Assembly (NCBI GenBank): GCA_016791475.1 | Contig: JAEUWI010000006.1 | Span: 119,370-183,369 of the forward strand | DNA length: 64,000 nt | Direction of reading: 5' to 3' | Origin: Candidatus Hydrogenedentota bacterium | GTDB taxonomy: Bacteria > Hydrogenedentota > Hydrogenedentia > Hydrogenedentales > JAEUWI01 | Shown: piece after piece, positions 16,354 through 23,087 of the stretch | Numbering within the stretch: the stretch's first letter is position 1 | Layout of the letters: every line of letters starts with the position of its first letter | The notes under the pieces: model-generated | What the model was told of the DNA's origin: nothing | What the model saw: only the letters and a program-made list of their open reading frames with translations | Databases searched by the model: none | Made by a program: the position numbers and the translations under genes

Positions 16354-16391
16354 GTGCGCCCCATCGAATGGGGACGCGTCGTGGCCGCCCT

Positions 16392-17150
16392 TCATTCATA
16401 GTTCACTTCCTTCATCACCAGTCCCTGGGGCGGCGCGCAGTGGCCCAGGAAGGGCCCGCCCGACTGCAGGGACTCGTCGATAAACGACGGGTCGAATCGT
16501 CCACGCCCAATTTCCACCAGGGTGCCTGCAAGATTGCGCACCATCTTGTAGAGAAAACCGTCGCCATAGAATTCAATGTGCCAAAGGTTCTTGGCGTCGA
16601 TGGGGCCAATGACGCCGCCTTTCTTCAACTGCACATCGAAGAGGGTGCGAACGGTGGTCTTCATCTGGCTGCCCGTGCTTTGGAAGCCGGCGAAATCGTG
16701 GGTGCCCACCAGCTTCGGCAGCAGCGACGTCACCAAGTCCAGATCCATCTTGTAGGGCACCCGCCAACTGTAGGGCGCGCTGAAGGGATCGGTTTCCCGG
16801 CTGAAATTGAAGGTGTAGCAATAGCGCTTGGACTTCGCCGAAAAGCGCGCGTTGAAGTCCGATGTGGTTGGCTCCAGGGCCGTGATCTGGATCTCCGGCT
16901 CCAGCATCATGCAGAGCGCGTGGCGAAGCGTGGGATTCAGGGGCCGGGGCCATTCGCAGGAGAATACTTGCCCCAGGGCATGAACCCCCGCGTCGGTGCG
17001 GCCCGCCCCCTGAATGCGAATGGGCTGCGAGGCGATCTTGCTCATCGCCGCCTCGATCTCGCCTTGAACGGTACGTTGATCATGTTGGGATTGCCAGCCG
17101 GCGAAGTGGGTGCCAACATAGCGGACGGTGCCTTTAAGTGGATACATCAT
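16392..17150 (-). CDS. truA: tRNA pseudouridine(38-40) synthase
   Basis: A 252-residue enzyme that converts U38-U40 of the tRNA anticodon arm to pseudouridine. The catalytic aspartate lies in GAGRTDAGVHALGQV (about residues 48-62). The family stretches SKRYCYTFNF, VGTHDFAGFQSTGS and DGFLYKMVRNLAGTLVEIG, the last near the C-terminus, are all present. Length is normal for TruA. The start at 17150 is the first of two adjacent methionine codons; the upstream sequence is repeat-rich and shows no strong ribosome binding site. It is monocistronic. Confidence 0.96.
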   Translation of the reverse strand: MMYPLKGTVRYVGTHFAGWQSQHDQRTVQGEIEAAMSKIASQPIRIQGAGRTDAGVHALGQVFSCEWPRPLNPTLRHALCMMLEPEIQITALEPTTSDFNARFSAKSKRYCYTFNFSRETDPFSAPYSWRVPYKMDLDLVTSLLPKLVGTHDFAGFQSTGSQMKTTVRTLFDVQLKKGGVIGPIDAKNLWHIEFYGDGFLYKMVRNLAGTLVEIGRGRFDPSFIDESLQSGGPFLGHCAPPQGLVMKEVNYE

Positions 17151-17193
17151 CCGGGTATTGTAGAGGGCTGTCGGCGTGAAGTGCCAGTTGGGG

Positions 17194-17242
17194 GGAAGTT
17201 GAAGGATGAAGGTTGAAGGGTGAAGGTTGAAGGCTTCAGGCT
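17194..17242. repeat. 7-bp repeat block, locus 2 left
   Basis: Seven exact-length 7-bp units: GGAAGTT, GAAGGAT, GAAGGTT, GAAGGGT, GAAGGTT, GAAGGCT, TCAGGCT. The last two contain the GGCTTCA unit seen at 14591-14604. Confidence 0.85.
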
Positions 17243-17263
17243 CGGAGATACCGCGCCAGCCCG

Positions 17264-17441
17264 GGTCCCAAAGGACCCAAGGGACCCAAGGGACCCAAGG
17301 GACCCAAGGGACCCAAGGGACCCAAGGGACCCAAGGGACCCATAAGACCCATAAGACCCATAAGACCCATAAGACCCATAAGACCCATAAGACCCATAAG
17401 ACCCATAAGACCCATACGACCCATACGACCCATAAGACCCT
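17264..17441. repeat. 9-bp tandem repeat tract, GGACCCAAG then GACCCATAA units
   Basis: About 20 units. The first half is GGACCCAAG; the tract then switches abruptly near 17342 to ACCCATAAG units, with two ACCCATACG units near the end. Both unit types share GACCCA and the 9-bp period with the tracts at 14641 and 42053. Confidence 0.93.
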
Positions 17442-17490
17442 CGACCAGGAAGGCGATAGGTCTGGCGCCCGCCCGCATAGTACAATCGTC

Positions 17491-17522
17491 GCCTGAAGTC
17501 TGAAGCCTCCAACCTGAAGCCT
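17491..17522. repeat. 7-bp repeat block, locus 2 right, inverted
   Basis: On the minus strand this reads as 7-bp units GGCTTCA, GGTTGGA, GGCTTCA, GACTTCA. It is inverted relative to the block at 17194-17242, so the 9-bp tract is bracketed by inward-facing 7-bp blocks. Confidence 0.7.
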
Positions 17523-17527
17523 CTTCC

Positions 17528-18310
17528 ATGCTCTTTATTTTCGAAATGCTCATCCTCGGTATTGCCGCGGGACTTATCAGCGGCGCCCTTGGCCTGGGTG
17601 GTGGCGTCGTGATGGTGCCCGCCTTTCTTGCGTTTGTTTCCTGGATGGACGTCCATACCGCCAAAGGGACCAGTCTTTTTATCATCGTCTTTGTTTCGGC
17701 GACCAACGCCTGGCGGCTGGGCAAGCGCCTGGAGGTGGTGCCCTGGGGCCTCGTGGGCAAACTGGCGACGGGCTCCATCGTGGGCGGCTATCTGGGCGCC
17801 TGGATAACCACCTTCGCGTCGGAACGCGTTATTCTGGGGCTTTATCTCGCTCTCGTCTGCACCATCGCCTGGCGCTTGTTCCACACCGCCAATGTCGCGG
17901 AAGTTCAGCGGAGCGCGGCGCCCCGATGGTGGTTCCCGCCCTTGCTCGGGGCTTTCAGCGGCGCGGCGGGCGGCGCAACGGGGACGGGGGGCGGACTCAT
18001 TCTTGTTCCGCTGGCGCTGCAGACCGGTCTGGCGACAAACAAGAACGCCACGGCCATATCCAACATGGTCATGGTTCTCGTGGCCACCATGGGCACCGTT
18101 GCCCACCTGCGGGCCGTGCCCACCCTGTCGGTGGCGTGGACCGTGGGCCACATCAATTTCCAGGTCGTGCCGGCGGTGTTCATCGGCGCGCAAGTGGGAT
18201 CCGCCCTCGGCCGCCGCTTCGATCACCACCTCTCCCTGCGCGGGCGCCGGATCGTGCTGGGCACCCTGCTCCTGCTGATTGTTGCGTCGCTGCTGCCCCG
18301 CATGGTGTAG
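17528..18310 (+). CDS. TauE/SafE family membrane exporter
   Basis: A 260-residue polytopic membrane protein with about eight hydrophobic segments and the duplicated glycine-rich motif of the family (GLISGALGLGGGVVMVP near residue 15 and FSGAAGGATGTGGGLILVP near residue 143). TauE/SafE proteins export sulfite, sulfoacetate or related anions across the inner membrane; the substrate here is unknown. The ATG is directly preceded by the inverted 7-bp repeat block and lacks a Shine-Dalgarno sequence. The next gene begins 72 nt downstream on the same strand. Confidence 0.9.
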   Translation: MLFIFEMLILGIAAGLISGALGLGGGVVMVPAFLAFVSWMDVHTAKGTSLFIIVFVSATNAWRLGKRLEVVPWGLVGKLATGSIVGGYLGAWITTFASERVILGLYLALVCTIAWRLFHTANVAEVQRSAAPRWWFPPLLGAFSGAAGGATGTGGGLILVPLALQTGLATNKNATAISNMVMVLVATMGTVAHLRAVPTLSVAWTVGHINFQVVPAVFIGAQVGSALGRRFDHHLSLRGRRIVLGTLLLLIVASLLPRMV

Positions 18311-18382
18311 TGGGATAGTACGGACTGATATTCGCCCGCACCGCCGGCCCGGCCGGTGTTTGAAGAAAGGCCCCGATCCACC

Positions 18383-18835
18383 ATGCCCCTGCTCGACAAG
18401 AAAGGCCGCCTGCTCGGGCGCTTCAACATCTTCGATCTCTTTGTGGTGAGCGTCGTGGCCGCGCTGGCCGCCATCGCCTACGTGAAGTTCAGCGCGCCCC
18501 AGCGCGTGGCGCCGCCCTTTGCCCTGGAGGAAAACCGCGCCCCGGTGGGGGTTGCGCTTCAGCTTCCCGCCGACCAGCCCTGGATGTGCGACTATGCGAA
18601 GCCGGGTCTGGCCGAGCGCGATCCGCGCACGGGTGAAGTGATCGCGGAAATCCTGGGCTGTAGCATCCGCGACGGCTTTCCGACGGTTGATTTGCGAATC
18701 CACGCCGTGCGCGACAGCGAAGGTCGCATCCTCTTCGAAGGCCAACCGCTGGCGCCGGGACGTTCCCTGGAGATAAACACCGACACGGCGATCCTTTCCG
18801 GCGTTGTGCGCGCCGTCTCCACCGAGGCGCCGTGA
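18383..18835 (+). CDS. DUF4330-like membrane-anchored protein
   Basis: A 150-residue protein: a short start MPLLDKKGRLLGRFNIFDL, one transmembrane helix (about residues 16-36), and an extracytoplasmic beta-rich domain. The N-terminal wording matches the DUF4330 family, whose function is unknown. ATG 18383 is chosen over an upstream in-frame ATG at 18356 because the family begins at this point. The stop overlaps the following O-antigen-ligase-like gene (GTGA), so the two are translationally coupled and may work together in polysaccharide export or assembly. Confidence 0.75.
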   Translation: MPLLDKKGRLLGRFNIFDLFVVSVVAALAAIAYVKFSAPQRVAPPFALEENRAPVGVALQLPADQPWMCDYAKPGLAERDPRTGEVIAEILGCSIRDGFPTVDLRIHAVRDSEGRILFEGQPLAPGRSLEINTDTAILSGVVRAVSTEAP

Positions 18836-20205
18836 TTTCGGGGGCCGCCTGGCGCGCAAGCCGCACGGGCCGCCTGGTGAGGGCCTCGCTCCTCTATCGA
18901 TGGGGCCAGCGGAAATCCACGGTCCTGCCCCTGCTGGAAGAGGCCCGAGGATTGGGGTGGATTCCCCGTCGATCCGGAATCTTTCATGGGGCCTTTGCCG
19001 CGGCGCTTCTCGCCGCCGGGTTGGCGCTGTTTTCCGGGCAGGCGGCACTCGCGCTCGCGCTTCTCCCACTTGCCCTGGCCCTGCGGGCACCCGGGCCCGC
19101 GCTTGCGGCCCTGCCCGCCCTGTTTATCTGGGCGCCGCGCCTGACGCTGGGGGAAGGTGGTGGTGAAGCCATCTTCCTGCGCCTCGATCAGTTTGTCGTG
19201 GCCGGCCTGGTGCTTCGCGGACTGATCCACCCAGGCGAGCGACTGGCGAGTCCGCCGGCCCACACGGGCTTCCTCCTGTTTCTGGCGGCCCTCTGTCTCA
19301 GCGTGGTCCTCGGCCTGATTCGAGGGACCCTGGCGGCTCCCGTGTCGGCCCTGCTTTATCTGGCCCAATGGCTGGAGTTCTACGCGCTTTACGTGGTCGC
19401 CTGGAACTACGCGCCCCGCACTCGGCGCCTCCTTCCCTATGCCTGGACCTTGCCTCTGGTTGCCCTCGCGGCCTATGGCCTGGCGGAGAGCGCCTGGCCA
19501 TTGCACGAAGATCCCGAGGTGCGCTACCGCACCTTTGAGCGCGCGCTTTTTCCCGGGCAGGCCAACCATGCCGCCGGGCTTTTCGCGCTGGCCACCGCCA
19601 CGGGACTGGGCATGACCCTGAAGCCTCGCTACCGCGTCCTGGGCCTTGCCCTGGCGATCCTTTCCACCCTGGCCATCTGGCCCACGGGCTCGCGATCGGG
19701 CGCACTCGCGTGGGCCGCCGGTATTGGGGCTTTCCTCGTGGTCCGCGTGCCCGCCCTTCGCTGGTGGGCCGCGCCCCTGGTCGTGCCGGGGTTGGCGGCG
19801 GCGCCGGGCAGCTTCTGGGCCGCCCACAGTTTGCCCGGCAGCTCCATGCATGATCGTCTCGTGGCTTGGAAGAGCGCCTTGAGCACCGTGGACGTGTACC
19901 CATTCCTGGGCCTCGGCGCGGGCGCCCGTCACCGCTCTTACTACGACAATCAGTACATCATGACCCTCGCGGAATCGGGCCTTGTGGGGATGATGCTGTT
20001 GCTGATGCTGCTCTTCGGCCTGGCGCGCGCCCTGGGCCAACGATCGGGGTCCCGCCCGGAATGGTGTGCGGTCGGCGCCCTGGCGGGGCTTGCAGCGCTC
20101 ATGGTTCACGGCCTGGCCACAGCCACCTTTATCGTCACCATGACGGCCGGGCCCCTGTTCTGGTATCTTGGCGTGGCGCTGAGCGCACGCGAGGAGAGCC
20201 CATGA
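18832..20205 (+). CDS. O-antigen ligase / polymerase (Wzy) family membrane protein
   Basis: A 457-residue protein with ten or more hydrophobic segments. The large extracytoplasmic loop near residue 320 contains HDRLVAWKSALSTVDVYPFLGLGAG, typical of the O-antigen ligase/Wzy family (PF04932), and PTGSRSGALAWAAG lies in the preceding membrane segment. These proteins join or polymerise surface polysaccharide on the periplasmic face. It uses a GTG start coupled to the DUF4330 gene and ends in an ATGA overlap with the next gene. Ligase versus polymerase cannot be decided. Confidence 0.82.
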   Translation: MISGAAWRASRTGRLVRASLLYRWGQRKSTVLPLLEEARGLGWIPRRSGIFHGAFAAALLAAGLALFSGQAALALALLPLALALRAPGPALAALPALFIWAPRLTLGEGGGEAIFLRLDQFVVAGLVLRGLIHPGERLASPPAHTGFLLFLAALCLSVVLGLIRGTLAAPVSALLYLAQWLEFYALYVVAWNYAPRTRRLLPYAWTLPLVALAAYGLAESAWPLHEDPEVRYRTFERALFPGQANHAAGLFALATATGLGMTLKPRYRVLGLALAILSTLAIWPTGSRSGALAWAAGIGAFLVVRVPALRWWAAPLVVPGLAAAPGSFWAAHSLPGSSMHDRLVAWKSALSTVDVYPFLGLGAGARHRSYYDNQYIMTLAESGLVGMMLLLMLLFGLARALGQRSGSRPEWCAVGALAGLAALMVHGLATATFIVTMTAGPLFWYLGVALSAREESP

Positions 20206-20642
20206 GCCCCGGTATTCCCCCCAGTCTTGATCGGCAGGACCAGCGCGTGGCGCTTGTCGTCGGCACAATTATTCTCGTCGCCATGTTTGTGGCCACCCTC
20301 GTGGTGGTCGTCGGACGAACCGCGGGAGGGCCGCCCTCCGAAGAGGGTCCCCCCGCATCGCGTCTCGACCGGTACCTGGCGGAAGAGGAGCGGGCCAGCG
20401 CCTATGCCGTCGTGCGGGATCAATTGGACCAGATGAAAGAGGAACAGGGTATCGCGGCGGTGTTTTGCCGCGACAGTTCCCATCGCTGGATTGGCGGGGA
20501 GATCGAATTTCGGGGACAGGTGGACTTCCAGATGGAGGAGGGAGGTATGGAGCGGCACGACTATACCGCCCGCCTCAGCGGTTCCCGGCAGGCCGGATGG
20601 CAGGTGCTTTCCATCGAGTTGGCTGTCGAAGAGGCACTCTAA
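20202..20642 (+). CDS. Small single-pass membrane protein, unknown
   Basis: A 146-residue protein not recognised as a named family. One transmembrane helix (about residues 18-40, VALVVGTIILVAMFVATLVV) is followed by a short charged linker and a small extracytoplasmic domain ending in a beta-rich stretch. The ATG at 20202 overlaps the preceding stop and has GAGGAG upstream. Last gene of the three-gene membrane operon. Confidence 0.7.
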   Translation: MSPGIPPSLDRQDQRVALVVGTIILVAMFVATLVVVVGRTAGGPPSEEGPPASRLDRYLAEEERASAYAVVRDQLDQMKEEQGIAAVFCRDSSHRWIGGEIEFRGQVDFQMEEGGMERHDYTARLSGSRQAGWQVLSIELAVEEAL

Positions 20643-20644
20643 AT

Positions 20645-20800
20645 CCAATCGAATCCACCGGATCCGCCGGTAAGAATTCAACAGGATCCGCCGTCCCTGT
20701 GGGACCAAACCCAGCGTGACTCCACTTTAATCCACTGCGGCTCCTTTCAGGGGCCGTCCTTATACCAGCGGTTCTACCGGTGGTTACGGAATCGGGGGAA
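20645..20800. repeat. Dispersed intergenic element, short copy
   Basis: Left end has ATCCACCGG then AGAATTCAACAGGATCCGCCGT; right end has TTTCAGGGGCC, TCCT, then CGGTGGTTAC. Both ends match the ends of the longer copy at 47588-48010, in the same order and orientation. The ends are rough inverted repeats of each other around CCACCGG. Confidence 0.6.
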
Positions 20801-21064
20801 ATTTCAGTAGTCAGGGGGATTCGGGGCGGGTAATCCGTGCCCCTGTGATCGCGATGCGGTTTTTCCTTTGTACCCCTCCTGGGCCGTATCAATTCCTTTG
20901 CGCGCATCCGTACCCGACGCAGCAAAATCCCGCTTTAATTGTTTATAGCATTTAGGGCTTCAATTCTAGCGAGAATTATACGCGAAACACGGAAATTTCT
21001 CAGCTTTCCCCCGGGGATTATTTCGTGGCCACGTTTCAAAATTCGCTAAATCTGAAAATTTCAC

Positions 21065-21094
21065 TTGCAACATGTCTGGTATCTGTGATAGAAT
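21065..21094 (+). promoter_or_regulatory. Probable promoter of the pilus/secretion operon
   Basis: TTGCAA (21065-21070), 18 bp, TAGAAT (21089-21094). It predicts a leader of about 170 nt before the ATG at 21272. Confidence 0.45.
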
Positions 21095-21104
21095 CGCAAC
21101 TACA

Positions 21105-21134
21105 TAGTGTGGCTGCGATTCGCAGCGACCACTA
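21105..21134. promoter_or_regulatory. Palindrome at the start of the pilus operon leader
   Basis: GCTGCGA (21112-21118) and TCGCAGC (21120-21126) form a perfect inverted pair around one base. TAGTG (21105-21109) and CACTA (21130-21134) extend the symmetry. It lies just after the predicted transcription start, so it may be an operator or a leader hairpin. Confidence 0.5.
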
Positions 21135-21271
21135 TATGCATGGGGGACATGCTTTCGGGGAATGCGCTACCGGGCGGTCGGCGCCGTTGTGTATCAAGAG
21201 CGTTTGGAACGGGGAGGGGGAACTGTGTCAGCTCGGGCAGAGTTGTACACCCAAATTTGGAGCATACGCCT

Positions 21272-22720
21272 ATGAGTACCCCAGCCAACTGGGAGTCAAG
21301 GTCCCGGCACGTCGCCGTAGTGCTGCCCTCCATTCTCGGAGCCGCAGGCATTGCGACGGGGCTTGCGGCATTTATAAATCCGCGTATTGCTCATCTGTTG
21401 GCCGACAACGGCAGCCTCCTGCTCTGTGCGACGGGCGCGTTGCTGCTTGCGGCGGCGGCGGCGTCATCCACGCTGGTGGGCCTTTCCCGCCGCGCCGATC
21501 GTCTGGCGGCGGTCCTGGATTCGGTCGCCAGTGGCGAAGACGTCGGCCCCCAGGCCGCGCGCATTCAAACATCCCATCCGAAACTGGCGGAGAGCCTGAT
21601 TCGCTGTCTTGAGCATATCCAGCGCGAAACGGCCATGATCGACTCGGCCCTGTTGACGAATCGCGCGCTGGCGCGGGAGTTGAACGAACTGGGCGCCCTG
21701 CTGGATCGTTTGCCCGTGGGAATTCTGCTGCTGGACCGGAATCAGGAGATACTCCTGGTGACGGAGGCGATTGCGCCCTTCCTGAATGTGCCGCCCCACG
21801 AGGCGCTCCACCAGCCCCTGGGCGAGGTGCTGTCGGCGTCGATTCTGGAGCGTGTTTTCCCCGCCGGGGGCGACCCGGCGGCCGAAGCGGTGATTTCGTG
21901 CCAGGTCCTGGTGAACAACGAGCCCCGGGACTATGCGATCCGCATCCACGCACCCTCCGAACAGCGCCATGGGCGCCTGCTGCTGGTGTTCAGCGACGTG
22001 ACGCAGCAGCGCCTTCAGGAGCAACACGAGGTCAGCGTCGTCCGCACGGTGGCCCGGCTTGTGGAAGGCCCGCTGCAACGCGTGGAAACGGCCCTCTATC
22101 CGGCGACCCAGCCCGGGGGGGACGGTTCGGCGCTCGCGTCCTCCGGAACGGCCATTCATCTTGAGATTGAGGCCGTGCGCCATCTGATGCGGAATCTCGA
22201 ACTGCTGCCCTCGTTGCAGCAGGGCTCCCTGCATGTTGATCGGACGGGGGTTTCCGTGGAGCGTCTTTTCGCGGATGTGGAATCGACCTGCGGCCGGAGC
22301 TGCGCCGTGCAGAACATTGAATTCGAAGTGGTCCAGCCCGCACGGGCCCTCGCGCTGGAGGGCGATGCCCGGCTCCTTGCCACGCTCCTGAGCAATCTCA
22401 TCTATGCGGTGCTGCAGCGCAGCCATTCCGGCGCGCGCATCCGGCTACAGACCAGTGCCCACGAGGATGCCTTTCACATCGAAGTGCATGACAACGGTCC
22501 CAACGTGACGGCGCGGCTTCGCGAGCAACTCGGCGCGGCGCGCCATGATCGCGCCTTTGCCCTGGAGCAACTGGAACCGGGCGAACTCGGCCTTGCGGTG
22601 GCGTGCGAGATAGCGCGGCTTCACCACGGCACGCTGGAGCCCGGCGGGCCGGCGGAGGCGGGCAATACCTGCACGCTGCGCCTGCCCCGGACCGTATTGC
22701 AGGGTCCCGCCAATGATTGA
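21272..22720 (+). CDS. Histidine-kinase-like membrane protein without a phospho-acceptor His
   Basis: A 482-residue protein. Two membrane helices lie near residues 14-36 and 47-70. A PAS-like sensor region (LLDRLPVGILLLDRNQEILLV) lies around residues 145-260, and the C-terminal ~115 residues form a GHKL ATPase-like domain with an N-box remnant (LLSNLIYAVL), VHDNGP and GELGLAVACEIARLHHG. Where the dimerisation His-box is expected the sequence reads VVRTVARLVEGPLQRVE, with no His. The start at ATG 21272 fits the membrane helix; an upstream frame adds only leader sequence. It heads the operon and is followed by a STAS protein, so it may act as an ATP-binding switch or anti-sigma-like kinase rather than a classical two-component sensor (inference). 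Confidence 0.72.
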   Translation: MSTPANWESRSRHVAVVLPSILGAAGIATGLAAFINPRIAHLLADNGSLLLCATGALLLAAAAASSTLVGLSRRADRLAAVLDSVASGEDVGPQAARIQTSHPKLAESLIRCLEHIQRETAMIDSALLTNRALARELNELGALLDRLPVGILLLDRNQEILLVTEAIAPFLNVPPHEALHQPLGEVLSASILERVFPAGGDPAAEAVISCQVLVNNEPRDYAIRIHAPSEQRHGRLLLVFSDVTQQRLQEQHEVSVVRTVARLVEGPLQRVETALYPATQPGGDGSALASSGTAIHLEIEAVRHLMRNLELLPSLQQGSLHVDRTGVSVERLFADVESTCGRSCAVQNIEFEVVQPARALALEGDARLLATLLSNLIYAVLQRSHSGARIRLQTSAHEDAFHIEVHDNGPNVTARLREQLGAARHDRAFALEQLEPGELGLAVACEIARLHHGTLEPGGPAEAGNTCTLRLPRTVLQGPAND

Positions 22721-22751
22721 GCACCTCAACGAGATCGGGGCCTGACGCGCG

Positions 22752-23087
22752 ATGGACGTATCCCGAGAGCAACATGGCATGGTAACGGTTCTGGGCCTGC
22801 GGGGCGGGCTCAACTGCGACTCTGTGGAAACCCTGATGGCCGAGATTGCCTCGTGCAAGGCCTCGGGCTTGTTCCGCATCGTGCTGGAAATTCGGGATGT
22901 GCCGGTGATCGACAGTGCGGGTCTTGAAGCGATTCAGACGCTGGTCATCGATCTCGGGCGTCGCGGTGGCGACCTGTGCCTCGCGGGTGTGAACAAAGTC
23001 TGCCAGGACATCTTCACCGCGACCCGTATGGAGAGTCTTGTCCGCGTCTATGACGACGTCTCCAGCGCCGTGAGGAGCTTCACGTGA
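22752..23087 (+). CDS. STAS-domain protein (anti-sigma factor antagonist type)
   Basis: A 111-residue single STAS domain. The conserved DVPVIDSAGLEAIQTL (about residues 50-65) contains the serine that is phosphorylated in SpoIIAA/RsbV relatives. Such proteins are switched by a GHKL-fold serine kinase and bind partner proteins when unphosphorylated. The kinase-like protein encoded directly upstream could be that partner. The stop overlaps the GspE start (GTGA), coupling it to the machinery genes. Confidence 0.88.
   Translation: MDVSREQHGMVTVLGLRGGLNCDSVETLMAEIASCKASGLFRIVLEIRDVPVIDSAGLEAIQTLVIDLGRRGGDLCLAGVNKVCQDIFTATRMESLVRVYDDVSSAVRSFT

Larger units (their letters stand above)
15601..16391. 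other. Gene-free gap with three sigma-28 promoters and two terminators
   Basis: About 790 bp without a convincing protein gene. It contains three plus-strand sigma-28 promoters (15620, 15956, 16188), intrinsic terminators at 15798 and 16316, a long hairpin at 16111-16155, and four ACAnGGAnGTC motifs. The next plus-strand gene starts at 17528, beyond truA on the opposite strand, so the promoters probably make noncoding transcripts. Confidence 0.75.
17151..17527. other. Divergent truA / TauE gap filled by repeats
   Basis: Almost the whole 377 bp is tandem repeat: 7-bp units (17194-17242), 9-bp units (17264-17441), then inverted 7-bp units (17491-17522) that reach to within 6 nt of the TauE start. 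No recognisable promoter or ribosome binding site remains for either gene. Confidence 0.75.
20643..21271. other. Gap before the pilus/secretion operon
   Basis: The first part (about 20645-20800) is a copy of a dispersed intergenic element also found at 47588-48010. The rest is AT-richer, contains no gene, and ends with the promoter at 21065-21094 and a palindrome at 21105-21134. Confidence 0.65.

Noticed and set aside
17147..19090. A 647-residue minus-strand frame opposite TauE, DUF4330 and the ligase gene
   Set aside because: High-GC shadow frame rich in Arg/Gly/His and partly made of repeat. The plus-strand frames have family motifs and operon overlaps.
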